From Pannonibacter anstelovis (GTDB lineage: Bacteria; Pseudomonadota; Alphaproteobacteria; Rhizobiales; Stappiaceae), in contig NZ_JBAKBF010000001.1 in the NCBI RefSeq assembly GCF_036881715.1, forward strand, positions 575,812 to 639,811: a stretch of 64,000 nt of DNA, written 5' to 3'. Shown here piece by piece: positions 1 to 8,539 of this stretch. Position 1 is the stretch's first letter. Each line of letters starts with the position of its first letter. The notes beneath the pieces were generated by a model. It ran no database searches. It saw only the letters and a program-made list of their open reading frames with translations, and was not told the origin of the DNA. A program made the translations under genes and the position numbers.

Positions 1-39
1 GCCCCCGCCTCTTGCGGATGCTGAAGGGGCTTTTCGGGC

Positions 40-876
40 ATGAGCGGCATATTTCCATCCCCGGCGCTGGACACGCTGGCCGGGCGCGCCAACGCCATCG
101 TGCGCACGCCGGATCTTTCCGAAAAGGTCCGCCTTGCCTATGAGACCGCCAAGCTCTGGTATGCCCGCAGCCTTGCTCTTGGCTCGCCATCCGCGTCCGC
201 CCAGATGCCGGACCGGCCCGGCCGCCCGGAGCGTCCGGTGCTTCTGGCCCCGCGCGACATGCCCAAGCGCAGCATTGGCGGGGAAGCTGGCAGGATCGCC
301 CTGCTGCATTCGCTGGCCCATATCGAACTCAATGCAGTGGACCTGACCTGGGACATCATTGGCCGCTTCGTGCATGTGCCGATGCCCCGCTCCTACTACG
401 ACGACTGGGTGCGCGTCGGGCTTGAGGAGGCCAAGCACTTCAGCATGCTGGAGGAGCGGCTGCAGGAACTCGGCGCTGCCTATGGCGACCTGCCCGCCCA
501 TGACGGGCTTTGGCAAGCCGCGCAGGCCACCGGGCATGACCTGACCGCACGGCTTGCTGTCATTCCGCTGGTGCTGGAGGCCCGCGGCCTCGACATCACT
601 CCGCCAATGATCGAGAAGGCTGCCGCCCTCGGCGACCATGCGACAGCGCGCATCCTCGGCATCATCTACCGGGATGAGAAGAATCATGTCGCTTTCGGCG
701 CCAAATGGTTCCGTTTCCTGTGCGACCGTCATGGCGAGAGGCCCGAACCGCGCTTCCATGAACTGGTGCGCACCCATTTCAGAGGCCCGCTGAAGCCGCC
801 CTTCAACGACCGGGCGCGCTCCGAAGCGGGTCTGACGCCAGGGTTTTACCGCCCCCTCGTCAAGCTCGCTCCCTGA
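40..876 (+). CDS. DUF455 family ferritin-like protein
   Basis: A 278-residue protein of the DUF455 family, which is related to the ferritin-like/MiaE fold. Carboxylate and histidine residues typical of a di-iron four-helix bundle are visible: HIELNAVDL near residue 91, EEAKHF near 129, and DEKNHVAFG near 212. The family has no settled biochemical role; tRNA-modifying or redox functions are only suggested by its relatives. The ATG at 40 has a purine-rich GAAGGGG about 9 bases upstream. The bases before it end an open frame at 22-24, probably the tail of another gene. Family assignment is firm, function is not. Confidence 0.85.
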   Translation: MSGIFPSPALDTLAGRANAIVRTPDLSEKVRLAYETAKLWYARSLALGSPSASAQMPDRPGRPERPVLLAPRDMPKRSIGGEAGRIALLHSLAHIELNAVDLTWDIIGRFVHVPMPRSYYDDWVRVGLEEAKHFSMLEERLQELGAAYGDLPAHDGLWQAAQATGHDLTARLAVIPLVLEARGLDITPPMIEKAAALGDHATARILGIIYRDEKNHVAFGAKWFRFLCDRHGERPEPRFHELVRTHFRGPLKPPFNDRARSEAGLTPGFYRPLVKLAP

Positions 877-984
877 ACAAATCAGTTTCAGCGGCCCAAG
901 CGTGAACAGCAAGAAAGGTGTTTGTTAACCTTAACCGTTTCTAATGATTCCTGACCGGGGCAGAACTCGCCCCCTTCCGGATGC

Positions 985-2352
985 ATGGAAAACGGCATGT
1001 CAGACTTTCCTTCAAGAGCCCGTCGAGGGTTCGGCAAGCGCAAGGCACTGCATCAGGTCACCATCACGACCGGCGAACGCACCCGGACTTTCACCGTGCG
1101 CCCCTGGCTGGCCGCAGGCTCCTGCCTCACTCTCGGCCTCTTCATCACCGGCTACATGGCCGCCGCCGCCTATTTCGTGATGCGCGACGACCTGATCGAG
1201 AACCGCCTCACCCAGCGCACGCAGGAAGCTGCAGTTTACGAGAACCGCATCGCCTATCTCCGTGCCGAGATCGACCGCCTGACCAGCAGTCAGATGTATG
1301 AGCGCCGCTCTGTCGAAGGCATGATCGATACACTGCTCCAGCGGCAGAACGAGCTTCTGGACCAGCATGGCAAGGTCGCAGCACTCCTCGACAAGGCCGC
1401 CCGCAGCGGGCTCGATGTGGTTTCCGGGCCGGCAATTCCCACGGCCAAACCGGAACAACTCTCGGATACCGGGACCTCCAGCAGCCTTCTGGCCATTGGC
1501 GGCCCCGAGGCTCCCCTGGAGAACCCCTTCGCGGCACTCGGGCTGCGCGGCAGCAGCGAAAACGGCCTGCTGGACAGCCCTCTTTCCGCCTACGCTCCCC
1601 CGCCAGCATCACAGGATAGCCTGACGGCCAAGCCTCTGCCGAAGCTGGAAGCTCCGCGTGACGATCTTCTGGGCATCGGCGCCGCATTGGACCGGATCAG
1701 CGAGGAAAGCAACGCCGCACTGGATGCAGTGACGCTTGCAGCCGAGCACGAGACCAGCCAGCTGGCCGCAGCTGTCCGCCCTCTGGGCTACCGCGTCAGC
1801 GATCTTGCCGGCAGCATGGAAGCCACCGGCGGGCCCTATGTGCCGCTTGCCGCTGCAACCCTGGACGACAAGATCGAGCGCGCCGAATCCGCTCTCGATC
1901 TGCGCAACAAGGTCCGCCAGTCCATCGGCACCATTCCGCTTGCCCGCCCCATCGCGGCAGCACAGATCACCAGTGATTTCGGCCCCCGCATTGATCCATT
2001 CCTGGGTGGCCTTGCCATGCACACCGGCATTGACTTCCGCGCACCTTACGGCACGCCTGTGCGCGCCACGGCTCCGGGCACGGTCATTACCGCCTCCTAT
2101 CAGGGCGGCTATGGGCGGCTGGTGGAAGTCGAGCATCCTGACGGGCACCTGACCCGCTATGCCCACATGAGTGCCATTACCGTCGCCGTGGGGGATGAAG
2201 TGCGCGCAGGCGATCAGGTCGGCCGCCTCGGCAACACCGGCCGCTCCACAGGCCCGCATCTCCACTATGAAGTGCGGCGGGACGATGAGGCTCTTGATCC
2301 CATGACCTTCGTCCGCACCGGAGACAAGGTTTCCAAGCTGCTGAAGCGCTAG
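985..2352 (+). CDS. M23 family envelope metallopeptidase
   Basis: Membrane-anchored LytM/M23 peptidase of up to 455 residues, presumed to cut peptidoglycan cross-links or to activate amidases. One transmembrane helix lies at about residues 35-60, then a charged coiled-coil-like stretch (about 65-130), a low-complexity linker, and a C-terminal M23 domain. The zinc-site motifs are intact: HTGIDFRAPYG, RYAHMSAI and GPHLHYEV. An ATG at 997 (reading MSDFPSR) with GGA eight bases upstream is a good alternative start. A hairpin terminator follows at 2379. The substrate bond cannot be told from sequence. Confidence 0.88.
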   Translation: MENGMSDFPSRARRGFGKRKALHQVTITTGERTRTFTVRPWLAAGSCLTLGLFITGYMAAAAYFVMRDDLIENRLTQRTQEAAVYENRIAYLRAEIDRLTSSQMYERRSVEGMIDTLLQRQNELLDQHGKVAALLDKAARSGLDVVSGPAIPTAKPEQLSDTGTSSSLLAIGGPEAPLENPFAALGLRGSSENGLLDSPLSAYAPPPASQDSLTAKPLPKLEAPRDDLLGIGAALDRISEESNAALDAVTLAAEHETSQLAAAVRPLGYRVSDLAGSMEATGGPYVPLAAATLDDKIERAESALDLRNKVRQSIGTIPLARPIAAAQITSDFGPRIDPFLGGLAMHTGIDFRAPYGTPVRATAPGTVITASYQGGYGRLVEVEHPDGHLTRYAHMSAITVAVGDEVRAGDQVGRLGNTGRSTGPHLHYEVRRDDEALDPMTFVRTGDKVSKLLKR

Positions 2353-2378
2353 TTCCGCTTGTTTGCAAAGCCATAAAA

Positions 2379-2406
2379 AACCCCGCCGGATTGATCCCGC
2401 GGGGTT
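2379..2406. terminator. Bidirectional intrinsic terminator between M23 gene and prfB
   Basis: AACCCCGC (2379-2386) pairs with GCGGGGTT (2399-2406), and the stem can extend inward after one mismatch. An A-run precedes it and a T-rich tail follows, so it can serve both converging genes. Confidence 0.8.
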
Positions 2407-2434
2407 CTTCAGTCTTGCGGTCCTTGAGTTCCGC

Positions 2435-3566
2435 TCAGTCGATGTCCGAAACCTCGGCGTCCTTGCCGCCGAAGACGCGCTGCGCGAGAGCAGCTTCGAT
2501 GAAGTCATCGATCTTGCCGTCGAGCACGTCCTGCGGCGAGGAGCTTTCAACGCCCGTGCGCAGGTCCTTGACCATCTGGTAGGGTTGCAGCACGTAGGAA
2601 CGGATCTGGTGACCCCAGCCAATCGAGGTCTTGGACGAGGCTTCCGCATTGGCAGCCTCTTCTCGCTTCTGCAGTTCGGCCTCATAGAGGCGCGCCTTCA
2701 GCATGGACCAGGCGGTTGCGCGGTTCTTGTGCTGCGAGCGGTCGTTCTGGCACTGCACGACAATGCCGGTCGGAATATGTGTGATGCGCACAGCCGAGTC
2801 GGTGGTGTTGACGTGCTGGCCACCGGCACCCGAGGCACGGTAGGTGTCGATGCGGCAATCGCTTTCGTTGACCTCGATGTCGATCGAGTCATCAATCACC
2901 GGATAGACCCAGGCACTGGCAAAACTCGTGTGGCGGCGGGCCTGGCTGTCATAGGGCGAGATACGCACGAGGCGGTGCACGCCCGATTCGGTCTTCAGCT
3001 TGCCATAGGCATTCTCGCCCTTGATCAGCAGCGTCGCCGACTTGATGCCGGCTTCTTCGCCATCATGGTATTCGAGAAGCTCGACCTTGAAACCGTTGCG
3101 CTCCGCCCAGCGGCGGTACATGCGCAGCAGCATGCTGGCCCAGTCCTGGCTTTCCGTGCCGCCCGCGCCCGAGTTGATTTCCATGTAGGTGTCATTGCCG
3201 TCCGCTTCACCGGAAAGCAGCGACGCCATCTGCAGCTTCATCACCTCGGCCTTGAGGCCGCGCATCGCCGTCTCGGCTTCCTCGACCACGTCCTTGTCGC
3301 CATCGGCGGTGCCAAGCTCGATCAGCTCGATGTTGTCGGCAAGTTCCGATTCAAGGCGGCGCACACCCGTAATGCCATCTTCAAGCTGCTGACGCTCACG
3401 CATGAGCTTCTGCGCCTTGGACGGGTCATTCCACAGCGTGGGGTCTTCGGACAGGGCGTTCAGTTCATCCAGACGGACCAGAGCGTGATCCCAGTCAAAG
3501 ATGCCTCCTCAGCAGGCTTATGGCCTGCTTGATTTCGTCGACGATGCCTTCCATCTCGGCGCGCAT
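2435..3566 (-). CDS. prfB: Peptide chain release factor 2, with programmed +1 frameshift
   Basis: RF2 releases the finished peptide at UGA and UAA codons. The gene is in two overlapping frames: 23 codons from ATG at 3566 to CTT at 3498, an in-frame TGA at 3497-3495, then GAC in the +1 frame to the stop at 2435. The product is 376 residues. The GGQ motif is intact (GAGGQHVN). The stop-recognition tripeptide is SPY in place of the SPF of E. coli; other alphaproteobacteria share this as far as I recall. Reading only the second frame from its first ATG (3403) would lose the conserved N-terminal helical domain. It lies downstream of PBP1A and the amidase on the same strand. Confidence 0.95.
3494..3509 (-). 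promoter_or_regulatory. prfB programmed +1 frameshift site
   Basis: On the minus strand the sequence reads AGGAGG-CAT-CTT-TGA-C. A Shine-Dalgarno-like AGGAGG (3509-3504) sits three bases before the slippery CTT, followed by TGA and C. This has the same geometry as the E. coli RF2 autoregulation signal. Low RF2 stalls the ribosome at the weak UGA-C stop and favours slipping to GAC. Confidence 0.93.
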
Positions 3567-3705
3567 CGGATACCTCTCAAAGCTAACTCAGGAATGTCGC
3601 GGCCACCGCCTCGTTGCCGGGGCAGTGGCCGCAAATCGGGGCGGAGACTAACGGCGCAGGCAAGCCATGTAAACAGCTAGCCGCGCAGGCAGATCTCCGG
3701 AAGGG

Positions 3706-6156
3706 TCAATAAAGCCCGCCTGTGCCGGTCATCACGGCAGCGCCAGCTTCCGGCGAAACGGTGCGCGGCACGCCCATCTCGTCCTCAAAGCCGATGACCG
3801 AGTAAGTGTCCGGCGGGGCGGTGCCCGGCTTGAAGGACTCCAGAATGGTTCCTTCGGCCCCGGCAACCGCACGCATGCCGGTTTGCCGGTTGATCGGGAT
3901 CAGCTGCAGGCCTTTCGGCACACGGAACTCGACCGGCGGGCTTCCAGCCAGCGCTTCCTTCATGAATTCGGTGAAGATCGGCGCAGCAACAAGACCGCCT
4001 GTCGCACCGCGCCCCATCGGCCGCGGCTGGTCGTAGCCGATGAAGACGCCGACTGCGAGATCCGGCGTGTAGCCGACGAACCAGGCATCCTTTTCCTCGT
4101 TGGTGGTGCCGGTCTTGCCGGCAACCGGGCGGCCAACCGCACGAACGCTCGTGGCCGTGCCGCGCTGAACCACGCCTTCCATCATCGAGGTGATCTGATA
4201 GGCGGTCATCGGATCGAGCACCTGCTCACGCTCGTCAATCAGCTCGGGCTCGGCCTGGCCGGTCCAGTCATTGGCGTCACATGTTTCGCAAATGCGGCTG
4301 TCATGCTTGAAGATTGTACGCCCGTAACGGTCCTGAATACGGTCAATCAGCGTCGGGGTCACCTTGCGTCCGCCATTGGCCAGGATCGAATAGGCCGTGA
4401 CCATACGCAGCACTGTGGTTTCGCCTGCCCCCAGGGACATGGAGAGAACCGGCATCATGTTGTCATAGACGCCGAACCGCTTGGCATATTCAGCGACCAG
4501 CGGCATGCCCATGTCCTGCGCAAGCCGGATGGTCATCAGGTTACGTGACAGTTCGATGCCCGTGCGCAGCGTCGAGGGGCCATAGAACTTGCCTCCGTAG
4601 TTTTGCGGACGCCAGGTTTCCTGGCCCGCCTGCGCCAGCTCGATGGGCGCATCCAGCACCACGCTGGAGGGGGTGTAACCATTGTCGAGTGCGGCAGCAT
4701 AAACGAACGGTTTGAAGGACGAGCCCGGCTGGCGCCAGGCCTGCGTCGCACGGTTGAACTCGCTCTGGGCGAAGCTGAAGCCCCCCACCAGCGCCAGCAC
4801 ACGTCCGGTGAACGGATCCATTGCTACCAGGGCGCCGGAGACTTTCGGAATCTGGCGCAGCGCGTAGCGGCTGCCATCCTTGGGGATCTCCACATAGACC
4901 ACGTCGCCCTGCTTCAGCACATCGCTGACCGCAGCCGGGGCGCGCCCGCCGACGCGTGCCCACTTCATGTCCTCAAGCTGCAGCGTGGCCGTCTCACGGT
5001 CCGGCTCAAGTGCACCACTGACAAGCCTGCGTGGCTGGAGCCCGACTTCCGCAGACCCCTGTCCCGCTTCAAGAACCACTGCAAGGCGCCATTCGGGCAG
5101 ATCCGAGAAAGCCTCGACCTTGCCCAGTTCAACACCCCAGTCACCTGTAACGGGGATCGTCGTCACTGGCCCGCGCCAGCCGCCGCCGCGCTTCTGATCG
5201 AAATCCAGCAGACCGTTCATCAGCACCTTGCGGGCCGTTACCTGCATTTTCGGGTCCAGAGTGGACCGTACGGAGAGACCGCCCTCATAAAGGCTGTTCT
5301 CGCCATAGATCGAGGCCACCTGACGCCGGACTTCCTCGGTAAAGTACTCGGCCGCAAACAGCTGCGAGCCGGTTTCACGCGGCTTCACGGTCAGGGGCTT
5401 TGCCTTGGCGACCTCGGCGTCAGCCGCGCTGACATAGCCGTTCTCGACCATACGGTCGATCACCCAGTTGCGGCGCTCGATAGCGCGCTCACGGCCCCGG
5501 AAAGGATGGTAGTTGTTCGGTGCCTTGGGCAATGCTGCCAGATAGGCAACTTCCTCAAGGCTCAGCTCATGCACCGACTTGTCGAAATAGACAAGCGAAG
5601 CGGCAGCCACGCCATAAGCGCCGAGGCCGAGGTAGATCTCGTTGAGATAGAGCTCGAGGATCTCGTCCTTGGTGTAGGCCTGCTCGATGCGCAGCGACAG
5701 GATCGCTTCCTTGATCTTGCGGTCCACCGACAGCTCGTTGGTCAGCAGAAAGTTCTTGGCAACCTGCTGCGTGATCGTCGAGGCGCCTTCAGGGCGGCGG
5801 CCGGAACCGAAATTCTGCACGAAACGGACCGCGGCACGGGCAATGCCTTCAGGGTCGATGCCGACGTGGCTGTAGAAATTCTTGTCCTCTGCCGAGATAT
5901 AGGCTTGCTTCAGCATGTCCGGCATGGCCTGGATCGGCAGGAAGAGGCGCCTCTGCTTGGCATATTCGGCCATCAGGCTCCCGTCGGCGGCATGCACGCG
6001 GGTCATCACCGGCGGCTCATAGTTCTTCAGCGCCGTGTAATCCGGAAGGTCTTCGGCCAGCTTCTCCAGATAGATCCAGACACCAGCCGCGACCACCAGC
6101 CCGAGCACCGCACCGATGCCGAACAGATAACCGAAGAACTTGATCAGAAATTTCAT
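3706..6156 (-). CDS. mrcA: Penicillin-binding protein 1A (bifunctional transglycosylase/transpeptidase)
   Basis: An 816-residue class A PBP that polymerises lipid II and cross-links peptidoglycan at the periplasmic face of the inner membrane. An N-terminal signal anchor (about residues 5-30) is followed by a GT51 glycosyltransferase domain with EDKNFYSHVG and STITQQVAKN. An OB-like insertion leads into the transpeptidase domain, with the active serine in PGSSFKPF, an SRN motif, and GKTGTTNEEKDAWF as the KTG box. Length and motif order are normal for PBP1A. It sits between the amidase and prfB, a common alphaproteobacterial order. Confidence 0.95.
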   Translation of the reverse strand: MKFLIKFFGYLFGIGAVLGLVVAAGVWIYLEKLAEDLPDYTALKNYEPPVMTRVHAADGSLMAEYAKQRRLFLPIQAMPDMLKQAYISAEDKNFYSHVGIDPEGIARAAVRFVQNFGSGRRPEGASTITQQVAKNFLLTNELSVDRKIKEAILSLRIEQAYTKDEILELYLNEIYLGLGAYGVAAASLVYFDKSVHELSLEEVAYLAALPKAPNNYHPFRGRERAIERRNWVIDRMVENGYVSAADAEVAKAKPLTVKPRETGSQLFAAEYFTEEVRRQVASIYGENSLYEGGLSVRSTLDPKMQVTARKVLMNGLLDFDQKRGGGWRGPVTTIPVTGDWGVELGKVEAFSDLPEWRLAVVLEAGQGSAEVGLQPRRLVSGALEPDRETATLQLEDMKWARVGGRAPAAVSDVLKQGDVVYVEIPKDGSRYALRQIPKVSGALVAMDPFTGRVLALVGGFSFAQSEFNRATQAWRQPGSSFKPFVYAAALDNGYTPSSVVLDAPIELAQAGQETWRPQNYGGKFYGPSTLRTGIELSRNLMTIRLAQDMGMPLVAEYAKRFGVYDNMMPVLSMSLGAGETTVLRMVTAYSILANGGRKVTPTLIDRIQDRYGRTIFKHDSRICETCDANDWTGQAEPELIDEREQVLDPMTAYQITSMMEGVVQRGTATSVRAVGRPVAGKTGTTNEEKDAWFVGYTPDLAVGVFIGYDQPRPMGRGATGGLVAAPIFTEFMKEALAGSPPVEFRVPKGLQLIPINRQTGMRAVAGAEGTILESFKPGTAPPDTYSVIGFEDEMGVPRTVSPEAGAAVMTGTGGLY

Positions 6157-6327
6157 GCCTTGGGCTCGCTTCTTCCCGGCCAGACTACTGCTGCCGGTCC
6201 CCTACCATATTCCGGGCAGGCTGGACACAGGAGCGGAGAGAAATCGGGGTTTACCTCGGGACTTTAGTCGTCGAGCAATATGGCGATGCTGAGGCATCGG
6301 CAAGCACTGGCGGGCGCTACGCGGCAA

Positions 6328-7659
6328 TTACTTTGTTGTTGTCCCCGCCGTTGTCGCCTCAGCCGCGCCTTTGTCCATTGCAAAGCGGGGCTGAAAGAAG
6401 GCCTCGATTGCGTCGGCAACAGCCGTTGCCGTCCGCTCGCGCCACTCCGGCGAGATCAGCAATTTTTCGTCCTGTTCGTTGGAAAGATACCCGAGTTCCA
6501 CGAGTACAGAGGGCACATCATGGGCCTTCAGAACCATAAAGCCGGCAGAGCGCTGCGGATTGTTGATCAGCTTCACCGCGCTTCTCAGCTCTTCCACGAG
6601 GATCTTGGAGAAGTGGCTTGAAAAGATTTTGGTTTCCCGTCTGGCAAGGTCCACCAGAATATCTGCAACCTCGGCAGGCTCTTCGCTCAGTTCCACGCCG
6701 GCGAGCACGTCAGAGAAGTTTTCCGAGGCCGCAATCTGGGCTGCCAGCGCGTCCGACGCCCGCTCCGAGAGCGTATAGACAGTGGCGCCGCGCACCTCCT
6801 CTTTATAGTCGCGCACCGAGTCCGCGTGGATCGACACCAGAAGATCGGCATTATAGCTGCGGGCGATCTGCACACGCTTGCGGAGCGGGATGAAAGTGTC
6901 ATCCTCGCGCGTCATGTGCACCGTGTAATGCCCGGTGGCTTCCAGTTTGGCCTTGAGCGACTGCGCGAAACTGAGCACCACGGACTTCTCGAATGTGCCA
7001 TGAAGGCCGATTGCGCCCGTATCAATGCCGCCATGGCCGGGATCAAGCACGACAACAGGCTTGGTTTTGCCCGCCGACGACGTCAGCTTGTCCGCCTTTG
7101 GCGCGCCAAGCTGGCCATCGGCAGAAACGGCACTCAACGGCTGATGGGTGCGCTCGGCCTCAGCAAGGAACTCCTCACGGCTGGTCTTCACAAGATCGAC
7201 AACAAGCCGGGCTGGCTGATCCTCGATCGCTTCCAGCACAAAGCTCTTGTCCACCTTGGCAGGTTCGGTGAGATCCAGCACGATCCGTGCCTTACCCTTT
7301 GCGAAGACACCGTAACGCCAGCTCCTGATGAGACCCCGCCCATCCGTGCCGGAGCCTTCCGGCAGTTTGAACTCCATGGAGGGCAGATCAATGATGACCC
7401 GGTAGGGATCGGCGAGATTCGAAACGATGAAAGGCACCTGCCCCTGCAGGTCCAGAACGAATCGGGTCCGGGCCTCATCCCCGGCAATCCGGGCATCCGT
7501 GGCAGCGGAAGACAGGTCCGAGGCAACCGGCAAGGTCTCCGCCTGAACCGGAAGGCTGCAAATCGCGGCAGGCACGGCCAGAGCGGCAGCAAGCATCACC
7601 CTTGCCGCCGCACGGCGCAGTGCGGGCAGGACAAAATCCTGCAAGCCTCTGCGGGCCAT
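6328..7659 (-). CDS. amiC: N-acetylmuramoyl-L-alanine amidase with AMIN domain
   Basis: Periplasmic zinc amidase that removes stem peptides from glycan strands, typically at division septa. From ATG 7659 (443 residues) the protein has a signal peptide ending near VQAE, an AMIN septum-targeting domain (about residues 55-150), and a C-terminal Amidase_3 domain. Catalytic-site motifs DPGHGGIDTGAIG, EKSVVLSF and VSIHADS are visible. The open frame continues upstream to a TTG at 7722, but ATG 7659 has GGAA seven bases before it and puts the signal peptide at the N-terminus. AmiC is the usual name for the AMIN-bearing form, but the orthologue is not proven. Confidence 0.9.
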   Translation of the reverse strand: MARRGLQDFVLPALRRAAARVMLAAALAVPAAICSLPVQAETLPVASDLSSAATDARIAGDEARTRFVLDLQGQVPFIVSNLADPYRVIIDLPSMEFKLPEGSGTDGRGLIRSWRYGVFAKGKARIVLDLTEPAKVDKSFVLEAIEDQPARLVVDLVKTSREEFLAEAERTHQPLSAVSADGQLGAPKADKLTSSAGKTKPVVVLDPGHGGIDTGAIGLHGTFEKSVVLSFAQSLKAKLEATGHYTVHMTREDDTFIPLRKRVQIARSYNADLLVSIHADSVRDYKEEVRGATVYTLSERASDALAAQIAASENFSDVLAGVELSEEPAEVADILVDLARRETKIFSSHFSKILVEELRSAVKLINNPQRSAGFMVLKAHDVPSVLVELGYLSNEQDEKLLISPEWRERTATAVADAIEAFFQPRFAMDKGAAEATTAGTTTK

Positions 7660-8539
7660 GGGCGCGTTCCGCTCACGGCCTGACAGAAAGACAGGCAAAC
7701 TCTGCTGCAATCTGGCTGGCAATCCTCTACTCCGGTCCTGTTTGCGGGCTCGGATGCGGCACCTGCCGCGCTCTTTAAACCCTCCGGCAGCGTCCCGTCA
7801 AAGCAGGAACCCTGACGCTATGACCCTGCCGGTGGATGGTTAACTCCGTGCTAACGGGCCTTGCCGGAGCTTGCAAGCTGGCAGAGATGATTTCCATTGC
7901 TTGCCAAGGCGCTTGCCGACCCGTAAAAGAAGAATACGGATTTCGGTTTGCAGCCGATACTGCCTCAGATGATGGAAAGAACAGTCTTTCCACATGTCTT
8001 GGCGGCTTTGCCGGACGCGCGGAGCGGAGTGGAGGCCATTTTGCCCCGGCCGCAGCGCCCGGCGTTAAGAGACGGCGAAGCATTGGGCGGTATTAGGTGT
8101 GACGGGTGCGGGCTGTCCCTGGACAGTCTGGAATTGGCCGGACCAGAAGGCAGTGAGCAGGCTACAAGCCTGCACGCTCCGCCCGAAGGGTGACCAGAGT
8201 GACCTGTCATGGTGTCAGGCCCCAAGGCCGGGCTGCATGCCCCATCCGTGAAAACAGAAGCGCCTCGCAGGCGGCCATCGGGCCTCTTGCGGCAGCACTT
8301 CGCGGTGACAACAGTTTAATCAAGGGCAGGCGTTGCCTTGAAGCACAGCGCGATGCAGGCGAAAATGACACAAACGGTGTCCCCGGTTTTGCGGGACAGC
8401 CGGTCCGCAGGCATAGACGCGCGCACGCCAGTTCTTTCGTCTTTCCATCCAAGTGACAAGAAAACGGTCTGCCGGACCTTCAGCCACGGAGCGCGTCAGC
8501 CGCGCCCCGGGCGTCCGGCTGCCGTGGAGACCTTCATCA
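7660..8539. promoter_or_regulatory. Long divergent intergenic region / putative rne leader
   Basis: 880 bases without a convincing gene separate the divergent amidase and rne. RNase E genes often carry a long 5' untranslated region through which the enzyme degrades its own mRNA. Small hairpins are visible, such as GCAGGCT-ACA-AGCCTGC near 8157-8175. Short frames here lack ribosome sites and homology. I could not place a promoter with confidence and saw no match to 6S, RNase P or tmRNA. Confidence 0.5.

Noticed and set aside
2435..3566. prfB as a frameshifted pseudogene
   Set aside because: The break is the canonical CTT-TGA-C site with its SD-like element; both halves match RF2, so the gene is functional.
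7660..8539. A structured RNA gene (6S, RNase P, tmRNA) in the rne gap
   Set aside because: No conserved cores of these RNAs are visible; only scattered short stems.
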